NCBI GenBank assembly: GCA_013698055.1
Contig: JACCVS010000731.1
Coordinates: 1 to 5,885, forward strand
From: Acidobacteriota bacterium
GTDB taxonomy: Bacteria > Acidobacteriota > Blastocatellia > Pyrinomonadales > Pyrinomonadaceae
Length of the DNA stretch: 5,885 nt
Reading direction: 5' to 3'
Shown in pieces: positions 1 to 5,086 of this stretch (positions are counted from its first letter, which is position 1; the number at the start of each line of letters is the position of its first letter). Under the pieces are notes generated by a model, which searched no databases, was not told the DNA's origin, and worked only from the letters and a program-made list of their open reading frames with translations. The position numbers and the translations under genes were made by a program.

Positions 1-230
1 ACGCGCTCTTTCTGCCGCCTGTAATGTAGCGCCAGTTTGTCAACGAGCGAAGATTTGCCTGCGCCCGGCGCGCCCGTGATACCGATGATTGTCCCCCGCC
101 CCGTGCGCGGGAAGACAGCCTTCATCAACTCCGCAGCGTCACTCGTTCCGTCCTCAACCTTTGAGATCGCACGAGCCACAGCCCGGGACTCACCCGCAAT
201 GAGACGCTCAATAAGTGTGGGACTCGACAT
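1..230 (-). CDS. meaB: MeaB/ArgK-type G3E GTPase, N-terminal part (runs off the window)
   Basis: Only the first 76 codons are present; the gene begins with ATG at 230-228 and continues past base 1. The visible protein starts MSSPTLIERLIAGESRAVAR, the short helical lead-in typical of the MeaB/ArgK family. It then shows a beta-strand (TIIGITG) running into a clear Walker A P-loop, GAPGAGKS, at residues 53-60, followed by SLVDKL. Family knowledge: MeaB proteins are cytosolic P-loop GTPases that gate cofactor loading of, and protect, adenosylcobalamin-dependent methylmalonyl-CoA mutase in propionyl-CoA metabolism. The acyl-CoA dehydrogenase immediately upstream fits a pathway that ends in propionyl/methylmalonyl-CoA. 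There is no Shine-Dalgarno before the ATG: a heptad repeat element ends 4 bases upstream (CACTGTCTT then ATG). The G3 and G4 motifs and the C-terminal dimerisation arm lie outside the window, so the family call rests on the N-terminus and P-loop. Confidence 0.88.
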   Translation of the reverse strand, partial: MSSPTLIERLIAGESRAVARAISKVEDGTSDAAELMKAVFPRTGRGTIIGITGAPGAGKSSLVDKLALHYRRQKER

Positions 231-233
231 AAG

Positions 234-310
234 ACAGTGACAAGTGGCAAGTGGCAAGTGACGAGTTAAAGCCGTTTTGCTTATCGCTCGTCACTTGTCA
301 CTCATCACTG
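234..310. repeat. Heptad-arm hairpin element, copy A (between meaB and the acyl-CoA dehydrogenase)
   Basis: The left arm is four tandem 7-base units at 234-261 (ACAGTGA, CAAGTGG, CAAGTGG, CAAGTGA) followed by CGAG. The right arm is three heptads at 287-307 (CTCGTCA, CTTGTCA, CTCATCA) plus CTG. An 11-bp perfect inverted repeat, CAAGTGACGAG (255-265) against CTCGTCACTTG (287-297), extends to a 23-position stem (243-265 with 287-309) with 19 Watson-Crick pairs and four wobble or A-C positions. The 21-base loop contains AAGC/GCTT, which can form a small inner stem. The core (AGTTAAAGC, GTTTTGC, TTATCGCT) aligns with copies B and C. It fills the whole gap and also covers the end of the dehydrogenase gene. 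Confidence 0.85.
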
Positions 311-1447
311 CTTTAATAGCTCTCTTGCGATGATAATCCGCTGGATTTCTGATGTGCCTTCGCCGATGGTGCAGAGCTTGGAATCCCGCCAGAATTTCTC
401 GGGCGGATAATCTTTCGTATAGCCGTATCCGCCGTGAATCTGAATCGCTTCCTCACAGACGCGCACGCTCATCTCCGAAGCGTACAGCTTCGCCATTGAA
501 GATTCTTTCGTCGTCTTCTTGCCATTATCTTTGAGGTATGCGGCGCGGTACATCAGGAGGCGCGCGGCCTCGATCTGGACGGCCATGTCAGCCAGCTTGA
601 ATTGAATCGCCTGAAACTCGGAGATGGGCTTGCCAAACTGCTCTCGCTCTTTCGAGTAACGGACGGCGGACTCGTAAGCGCCCTGCGCGATGCCGACCGC
701 GAGCGCGGCAATCGAGATGCGACCGCCGTCGAGAATTTGCATCGCGCCGACGAAACCTTTGCCCTCCTCGCCGAGTAGGTTTTCATCTCCCACATGACAA
801 TCTTCAAAGATGACGCTTGCCGTCTCAGAGGCGCGCAATCCCAGCTTGTTCTCTTTCTTCGATGGAGCAAAACCTTTCATGCCCTTCTCGAAGATAAATG
901 CGGAGATACCCTTGCTTTTCTGCGAACGGTCGGTCACAGCCATTGCCACGCACGTGTCGCCGTGAATCGCGTGCGTGATGAAATTCTTCGCGCCATTGAC
1001 GATCCAGCCGCCGTCTTGCCTGACAGCGGTTGTACGCGTGCCTGAAGCGTCCGAGCCTGCGCTCGGCTCCGTCAGTCCCCACGCACCGAGATGCTTTCCC
1101 TGCGCCAGTGGAACGAGATACTTCTGCTTCTGCTGCTCAGTCCCGTACATGTAGATGTGGTTCGAGCAGAGCGAATTGTGCGCCGCGACGGAGATACCGA
1201 CCGAGCCGTCAACGCGCGACAGCTCCTCAATGATCGTCGCATACTCGACATAACCCATTCCCGCGCCGCCGTACTCCTCCGGGAAGATCACGCCCGTCAG
1301 CCCCAGCTCTGCGATCTTCGGCCACAGCTCAATCGGGAAATGCTGCGACTCGTCCCACTCCATGACGTGCGGAGCGATCTCCGCTTCGGCAAACTCGCGC
1401 ACACTCCATTTGACCTGTTGCTGTTCTTCGTTAAGCTCGAACTCCAT
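305..1447 (-). CDS. Acyl-CoA dehydrogenase (short/medium or branched-chain type)
   Basis: This 380-residue protein has the normal full length for a bacterial FAD-dependent acyl-CoA dehydrogenase, which oxidises acyl-CoA to trans-2-enoyl-CoA and passes electrons to ETF. Family signature 1 is at residues 124-136 (GLTEPSAGSDASG). Signature 2 is at 336-355 (Q-x2-GGYGY ... D346 ... K351 ... D355). The expected catalytic base is Glu363 in IGEGTSEIQR, the position of Glu376 in human MCAD, so the enzyme should be active. The FAD/ETF-type segment EREQFGKPISEFQAIQ is intact. The start ATG (1447-1445) has a good Shine-Dalgarno, AAGGGG at 1458-1453, 5 bases upstream. The TGA stop (307-305) falls inside repeat element A. 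Downstream meaB suggests a role in branched-chain amino acid or odd-chain acid breakdown. Chain-length specificity (SCAD, IBD, 2-methylbutyryl, AcdA) cannot be settled from these motifs, so no symbol is given. Confidence 0.95.
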   Translation of the reverse strand: MEFELNEEQQQVKWSVREFAEAEIAPHVMEWDESQHFPIELWPKIAELGLTGVIFPEEYGGAGMGYVEYATIIEELSRVDGSVGISVAAHNSLCSNHIYMYGTEQQKQKYLVPLAQGKHLGAWGLTEPSAGSDASGTRTTAVRQDGGWIVNGAKNFITHAIHGDTCVAMAVTDRSQKSKGISAFIFEKGMKGFAPSKKENKLGLRASETASVIFEDCHVGDENLLGEEGKGFVGAMQILDGGRISIAALAVGIAQGAYESAVRYSKEREQFGKPISEFQAIQFKLADMAVQIEAARLLMYRAAYLKDNGKKTTKESSMAKLYASEMSVRVCEEAIQIHGGYGYTKDYPPEKFWRDSKLCTIGEGTSEIQRIIIARELLKQ

Positions 1448-1466
1448 AAATACCCCTTAATCTAAA

Positions 1467-1517
1467 TTGATGAATGATGAGTAAAAGCACTTTCTCCTCA
1501 TCACTCATCATTCATTG
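1467..1517. repeat. Heptad-arm hairpin element, copy B (between the acyl-CoA dehydrogenase and rluB)
   Basis: This is the shortest copy. The left arm is TTGATGA ATGATGA G (1467-1481). The right arm is CTCATCA CTCATCA TTCATTG (1497-1517). A 13-bp perfect inverted repeat pairs 1470-1482 with 1503-1515, and two G-T wobbles extend it. The 20-base loop begins AAAAGC and contains TTTCTCCTCATC. The core GAGTAAAAGC-AC-TTTCTCCTCATC aligns with the cores of copies A and C. The right-arm heptad CTCATCA is identical to one heptad of copy A. Unlike A and C, it lies about 20 bases from the next start codon, and the ordinary leader with a Shine-Dalgarno for the dehydrogenase sits in that space. The rest of the gap (1518-1532) shows nothing further. 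Confidence 0.78.
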
Positions 1518-1532
1518 CTTCTTTATTCTACC

Positions 1533-2378
1533 TTAACCACGCCGCCCGCTGTTACCCGCACCACGGGACATCTCTTTCGATGAGGGCCTCTTTTTAGCCT
1601 GCAACGGCGTCTTCGCTGAAGACTTCTTCTTCGCTGGTGGCTTCCCTTTTTGAGTGCCGCGCATGAAGCGTGCGACTTCCGCGGGCATCAACCTGCGCCA
1701 CTGCTTCGGCGCGAGTCGTTCATCGTAAAGAAATCCGATTCTCACGCGGCGCAGCTTTGTGACTGAATGGCCGATGGCGTCAAACATTCGCCTGATCTGC
1801 TGATTGCGCCCTTCGTGCAAGATGACCTCGAACCAGGAGTTCGTCTCACTCTCTTCAACTTTCTTAACCTCGGCTGGCGCGGTGCGAACACCGTCTTCCA
1901 GCTTAATGCCGCGCCGCAGGCGCTCGATTGCCGGTTCGGGCGGGACTCCCTTGACCTTCACCTCGTAAACTTTCGCCACGCGATTGCGCGCCGACGTGAT
2001 GAAGTTTGTAAAGTCGCCGTCATTAGTCATGAGCAGCAGACCTTCGGTGTTGAAGTCGAGACGGCCTACCGGATGCAGGCGACCGAGTGTGTGCGGCACA
2101 AGCTCGGCGACGAGCGGGCGGCCTTCCGGGTCTGCGAGGCTGGTCAGATAGCCGCGCGGCTTGTTGAGCAGAATGTAAATCTTCTCGCGCTCTTGAATTA
2201 GAGAATTGATGAGGCGACCGCGCACCTTGATGTGGTCGCGCTCAGGATCGGCTTTCGTGCCGGGTTCTGTTACCAGCTTGCCGTTGACCGTCACCTCGCC
2301 CGCCGCGATCATCTCTTCGGCATGACGACGCGAGCTGATCCCGGCGGCGGCAATTAATTTTTGAAGACGCTCTTCCAT
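1533..2378 (-). CDS. rluB: RluB-type 23S rRNA/RsuA-family pseudouridine synthase
   Basis: 281 residues. An N-terminal S4 RNA-binding domain occupies about residues 2-55 (RLQKLIAAAGISSRRHAEEMI, then VTVNGKLV). It is followed by the RsuA/RluB/E/F catalytic domain from about residue 66 (YILLNKPRGYLTS). The catalytic aspartate is Asp108 in the motif VGRLDFNTEGLLL, and the late family motif EGRNQQIRRM is at 189-198. The family isomerises a specific uridine in rRNA; RluB in E. coli modifies U2605 of 23S rRNA. Position next to scpB is a common bacterial arrangement. Residues from about 243 form a Lys/Ser/Pro-rich disordered tail with more than a dozen basic residues, likely an extra RNA-binding extension. 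The ATG at 2378-2376 is supported by the S4 domain beginning at once, but no Shine-Dalgarno precedes it: repeat element C stops 4 bases upstream. RluE, RluF and RsuA are alternatives; the operon context favours RluB. Confidence 0.93.
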   Translation of the reverse strand: MEERLQKLIAAAGISSRRHAEEMIAAGEVTVNGKLVTEPGTKADPERDHIKVRGRLINSLIQEREKIYILLNKPRGYLTSLADPEGRPLVAELVPHTLGRLHPVGRLDFNTEGLLLMTNDGDFTNFITSARNRVAKVYEVKVKGVPPEPAIERLRRGIKLEDGVRTAPAEVKKVEESETNSWFEVILHEGRNQQIRRMFDAIGHSVTKLRRVRIGFLYDERLAPKQWRRLMPAEVARFMRGTQKGKPPAKKKSSAKTPLQAKKRPSSKEMSRGAGNSGRRG

Positions 2379-2382
2379 AAAA

Positions 2383-2450
2383 CAGTGGTCAGTGGTTAGT
2401 GGTCGGTGGTCAGTAAAAGCTTTTCGCTAATAGCTGACTACTGATTACTG
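2383..2450. repeat. Heptad-arm hairpin element, copy C (between rluB and scpB)
   Basis: The left arm is four tandem heptads at 2383-2410 (CAGTGGT, CAGTGGT, TAGTGGT, CGGTGGT) followed by CAGT. The right arm is CTGACTA CTGATTA CTG (2434-2450). Positions 2397-2413 pair with 2434-2450 over 17 consecutive positions with no mismatch on the plus strand: 12 Watson-Crick and 5 G-T. The loop carries the 10-base perfect palindrome AAAAGCTTTT (2415-2424), then CGCTAATAG. The core AGTAAAAGC-TTTT-CGCTAATAGCT is the clearest version of the consensus shared with copies A and B. The element fills nearly all of the gap, from 4 bases upstream of the rluB ATG to 4 bases from the scpB stop. Confidence 0.85.
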
Positions 2451-2454
2451 CTCT

Positions 2455-3246
2455 TCACGCTCCTCCAGCTAAATCCTCAAAGTCTTCGATGCTTGGCAAC
2501 TCGGATAAATCTTTCAAACCAAACTGAAGCAGAAACTCTTTCGACGTGCCGTAGAGCATCGGTCGCCCGATAGTCTCCTTGCGGCCACAGGCTTTAATCA
2601 AACGTTTGTCGAGCAGCGTCTTGATGGCTGAAGGCGATTGGACACCACGTATCTCTAAAATCTCGGGCACGGTGATCGGCTGCTTGTAGGCAATGACCGC
2701 GAGCGTTTCCAGAGAAGCGAGCGAGAGCTTGGCGCTGGGGCGTGATTTGAGAAACGCGCGGACATGCTCGTGATGTTCGGGGCGCGTGGCGAATTGCCAA
2801 CCTCCCGCGAGTTCGCGCAAGTGTAGACCGCCATTTCGCGCATTGAATTCTTCGGCCAATCCTTCCAGAGCCATCTCGATCCAGCCGCGATCTTCCTTGA
2901 GCACATCGGCGAGAGCTTTAGTGCTGAGAGGTTCTTCGGAAACGAAAATTAACGATTCGATGATCGCCATCATCTCAGCCATGCTGCGAACGTGATGTGG
3001 GTCGCCCGCGTCATCGGCAACTGGTGAATCAACCTTGCCCGCAGTAGCCGCTTCTGTTGCTCTCAAGGCGGCCATTTCCAGCGCGTCCTCGGCGTCCGCG
3101 TCGTGGATAATGAGGCCGTCTTCGTCCGGGTCAGCGTCAAACGACGACTCGGTGTCGAGCGAAAGGGCTAATTCTTCCACAGCCTGTTCGAGGCTTTCGG
3201 CTTCGTTTGTTTCTTCTCTCAAGTCGTCTTTGATTTCTTCACTCAT
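2455..3246 (-). CDS. scpB: Segregation and condensation protein B (ScpB) with an acidic N-terminal extension
   Basis: 263 residues. The ScpB core begins near residue 89 (AEMMAIIESLIFVSEEPLSTKALADVL). It carries the paired winged-helix domains, including the diagnostic stretch LETLAVIAYKQPITVPEILEIRG, then LLDKRLIKACGRKETIGRPMLYGT and the ending FLLQFGLKDLSELPS. ScpB dimers bind the kleisin ScpA and regulate the SMC ATPase in chromosome condensation and segregation. The first roughly 84 residues are an added, strongly acidic, low-complexity tail with about 28 Asp/Glu and only 4 Lys/Arg, predicted to be disordered. The gene follows scpA after a 13-base gap. No Shine-Dalgarno is visible before the ATG at 3246-3244, so translation may be coupled to scpA. 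An internal ATG at 2982-2980 would give just the core, but it too lacks a ribosome binding site, so the long form is preferred. Confidence 0.95.
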   Translation of the reverse strand: MSEEIKDDLREETNEAESLEQAVEELALSLDTESSFDADPDEDGLIIHDADAEDALEMAALRATEAATAGKVDSPVADDAGDPHHVRSMAEMMAIIESLIFVSEEPLSTKALADVLKEDRGWIEMALEGLAEEFNARNGGLHLRELAGGWQFATRPEHHEHVRAFLKSRPSAKLSLASLETLAVIAYKQPITVPEILEIRGVQSPSAIKTLLDKRLIKACGRKETIGRPMLYGTSKEFLLQFGLKDLSELPSIEDFEDLAGGA

Positions 3247-3259
3247 GGCAATAAAAGTT

Positions 3260-4075
3260 TCAAGCGCCGGCGCGCGCGATGATCTCGCCGAAAGTCTCGC
3301 GCTGAATCAGCGAGATTTCGGTCGTGCGAACGAGTTCGAGGACGGAGAGGAACGCCAGCACAAGCTCGCGACGCGACGTTGCGCGCTCGAAAAACATGCG
3401 CAAATTCAATTCACCTGACGAGAGAACCATATTCCGCAGGCGTTCGAGCATCTCCGTCATTGTTACCTCTTCCCGCTCGATCTCCATCAGGACTTCTTCT
3501 TTGTGGCGCGCGAGAATCTGCTGAAAGACCTTCAGCATGTCGAACAGTCCGACGGCTACTTCGGGATTCTGCTTATCCGTCTCAAGCTCGCCGCGCGTAA
3601 AGACTGCCTGCTCGACTGTCGCACGCGACCAGAGCATCTGCGCTGCGGCCTTGTACTTCTGATGCTCAAGAAGTTGATTGATGAGTTCTGCGCGCAGGTC
3701 TAACGCTTCTTCGTCCGCCGCATCTGCGAGCGGGTCGCGCGGCAGGAGCATCCGAGACTTGATCTCGATCAGCTGTGCCGCCATCACTAAAAAATCGCCA
3801 GCGACGGCGATGTCCAGTTCCTTCATCAACTGAATGTAGCGCAGATACTCATCCGTGATCCGCGCCACCGGGATGTCGTAAATGTCTACCTGTTCCTGCC
3901 GCACCAGGTAGAGCAAGAGGTCTAGCGGCCCGGAGAACTCGCCCATGGTGAGCTTTAATTCTTCCCCGTCTTTTCCAGTGACGATTTCGGGGAGCGAGCC
4001 GGTGACGCTGATTGTTGCTGTCGCCGTCCCTGCGTTCGCAGCCGAATTCAAGTTTGCGGTCGTTTCGTCCATCAT
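3260..4075 (-). CDS. scpA: Segregation and condensation protein A (ScpA), kleisin
   Basis: ScpA is the kleisin subunit that bridges the two SMC heads and holds the ScpB dimer. The N-terminal kleisin domain is clear after a 40-50 residue low-complexity lead (LTMGEFSGPLDLLLYLVRQEQVDIYDIPVARITDEYLRYI). The helical segment FLVMAAQLIEIKSRMLLP follows. The C-terminal winged helix is FFERATSRRELVLAFLSVLELVRTTEISLIQRETFGEI. The start at ATG 4075-4073 (protein MMDETTANLNS) lies 10 bases after the trpS stop and just behind a run of six G. The second ATG (4072-4070) would put that run at a short 3-base spacing. A GTG at 4111-4109 would add 12 residues and overlap trpS by 26 bases; it has only a weak GGGA-type site, so it is the alternative. 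The length, about 271 residues, is normal for the family. Confidence 0.95.
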   Translation of the reverse strand: MMDETTANLNSAANAGTATATISVTGSLPEIVTGKDGEELKLTMGEFSGPLDLLLYLVRQEQVDIYDIPVARITDEYLRYIQLMKELDIAVAGDFLVMAAQLIEIKSRMLLPRDPLADAADEEALDLRAELINQLLEHQKYKAAAQMLWSRATVEQAVFTRGELETDKQNPEVAVGLFDMLKVFQQILARHKEEVLMEIEREEVTMTEMLERLRNMVLSSGELNLRMFFERATSRRELVLAFLSVLELVRTTEISLIQRETFGEIIARAGA

Positions 4076-4081
4076 CCCCCC
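4076..4081 (-). promoter_or_regulatory. Poly-G ribosome binding site candidate deciding the scpA start
   Basis: On the minus strand the trpS stop TGA is followed by GATAGGGGGG and directly by ATGATG. The G-run (AGGGGGG) can pair with a C/U-rich anti-Shine-Dalgarno. It touches the first ATG and is 3 bases from the second, which makes the second ATG (4072) mechanically more reasonable. The spacing is short for a classical site, so this is tentative. Confidence 0.35.
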
Positions 4082-4085
4082 TATC

Positions 4086-5081
4086 TCAGTTTCTCGGTGC
4101 GCCGCTACCACTAAGTCCCAGCCGCGTTTTCACTTCATCCATCGTCTTGCACGCTTCATTTCTGGCGCGCTCGCGGCCCATTTCGAGGATACTGTCGAGT
4201 TCTTCATCAGAGATGCCGCGCACGCGCTCTTGAAAAGGCTGTAAGAATTCTACCACCACATCGGCCAGTTCGCCCTTCAATTGCCCGTAGCCTTTGCCCG
4301 CGAAATGTTCTTCAATTTCCGGCGGCGTTTGTTCCGTCAGAAGCCGGTAAATCGTCAGCAGGTTCATCAAGGCCGGGCGCGTCTCGTCGAAACGTATGTC
4401 CGTGCCTGAATCAGTGACGGCTCGTTTGAGCTTGCGCCTGATGGTATCCGCATCATCGAGGAGAGCGATGCTTCCGTTCGGATTCTCGTCGGACTTCGCC
4501 ATCTTCTTCGCGGGGTCGCTCAAAGACATAATCCGCGCGCCGATTTTCGGGATGAAAGGTTCCGGGATGCGGAACGTCTCGCCGTAATCACGGTTGAAGC
4601 GCATCGCCAGATCGCGGGTTAACTCAAGATGCTGCTTTTGATCTTCGCCGACGGGCACAAGGTCTGTCTGGTAAAGCAGAATGTCAGAAGCCATCAAGAC
4701 CGGGTAATCGAAGAGTCCGACGCCGGTGTTCTCGCGCTGACTGCGCCCCTTCTCCTTGAACTGCGTCATGCGGTCAAGCTCGCTAATGCGTGTCATGCAG
4801 TTCAGCACCCATGCCAACTCTGCGTGTTCGGGCACATCCGACTGAATGAAAATGGTCGAGACTTGTGGATCAATCCCTGCGGCAAGATAGAGGCGCGCGA
4901 CTTCTCTTGTTTTCTTCGCCAGTTCCTGCGGGTCTTGGGGGATAGTGATGGCGTGCAAATTGACGACGCAGAAGAAACTCTCGTATTCGTGCTGCAACTC
5001 GACCCAGTTTCGCAAAGCGCCGAGATAATTTCCGAGATGAAAGCCGCCGGTCGGCTGTGCGCCGCTGAAGATTCGCTTCAT
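4086..5081 (-). CDS. trpS: Tryptophanyl-tRNA synthetase (TrpRS), class I
   Basis: 331 residues, the usual bacterial TrpRS length. It is a cytosolic enzyme that activates tryptophan with ATP and charges tRNA-Trp. The opening FSGAQPTGGFHLGNYLGAL carries the HIGH-equivalent HLGN at residues 15-18. The specificity region includes MASDILLYQTDLVPVGEDQKQHLELTRDLA. The second signature is KMAKS at 193-197, in place of the commoner KMSKS. The C-terminal half is the usual helical anticodon-binding domain. ATG at 5081-5079 is taken as the start because bacterial TrpRS proteins typically begin just before this FSG-x-QPTG motif. A TTG codon directly before it (5084-5082) would add one residue and gives a better spacing to the AGGA at 5099-5096 inside the end of the M50 gene. 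The gene begins within 5 bases of the M50 stop and ends 10 bases before scpA, so it is part of the same transcript. Confidence 0.97.
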   Translation of the reverse strand: MKRIFSGAQPTGGFHLGNYLGALRNWVELQHEYESFFCVVNLHAITIPQDPQELAKKTREVARLYLAAGIDPQVSTIFIQSDVPEHAELAWVLNCMTRISELDRMTQFKEKGRSQRENTGVGLFDYPVLMASDILLYQTDLVPVGEDQKQHLELTRDLAMRFNRDYGETFRIPEPFIPKIGARIMSLSDPAKKMAKSDENPNGSIALLDDADTIRRKLKRAVTDSGTDIRFDETRPALMNLLTIYRLLTEQTPPEIEEHFAGKGYGQLKGELADVVVEFLQPFQERVRGISDEELDSILEMGRERARNEACKTMDEVKTRLGLSGSGAPRN

Positions 5082-5086
5082 CAAAC

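Noticed and set aside
241..261. Simple microsatellite slippage as full explanation of the CAAGTGG repeats
   Set aside because: Slippage would not create the matching inverted arm or the shared core found again in the other two gaps.
234..310. Classical rho-independent terminators at the three hairpins
   Set aside because: The stems are long and AT-rich in parts, with 20-base loops, and at most four T follow on the transcribed strand (ACTGTTTT). In copies A and C the downstream start codon follows at once. Partial termination or processing remains possible.
1465..1495. Promoter for the acyl-CoA dehydrogenase inside element B (TTTACT with TAGATT on the minus strand)
   Set aside because: The spacing is 15 bases and both boxes are weak, so it cannot be told from chance in this AT-rich gap.
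1767..2201. Plus-strand open frame opposite rluB
   Set aside because: It lies wholly inside the catalytic domain coding of rluB, shows no family motif and has no start-site support.
2383..2450. CRISPR-like array of short repeats
   Set aside because: The repeats are 7 bases long and directly abutting, with no spacers; the two arms are inverted relative to each other, and no cas gene is visible.
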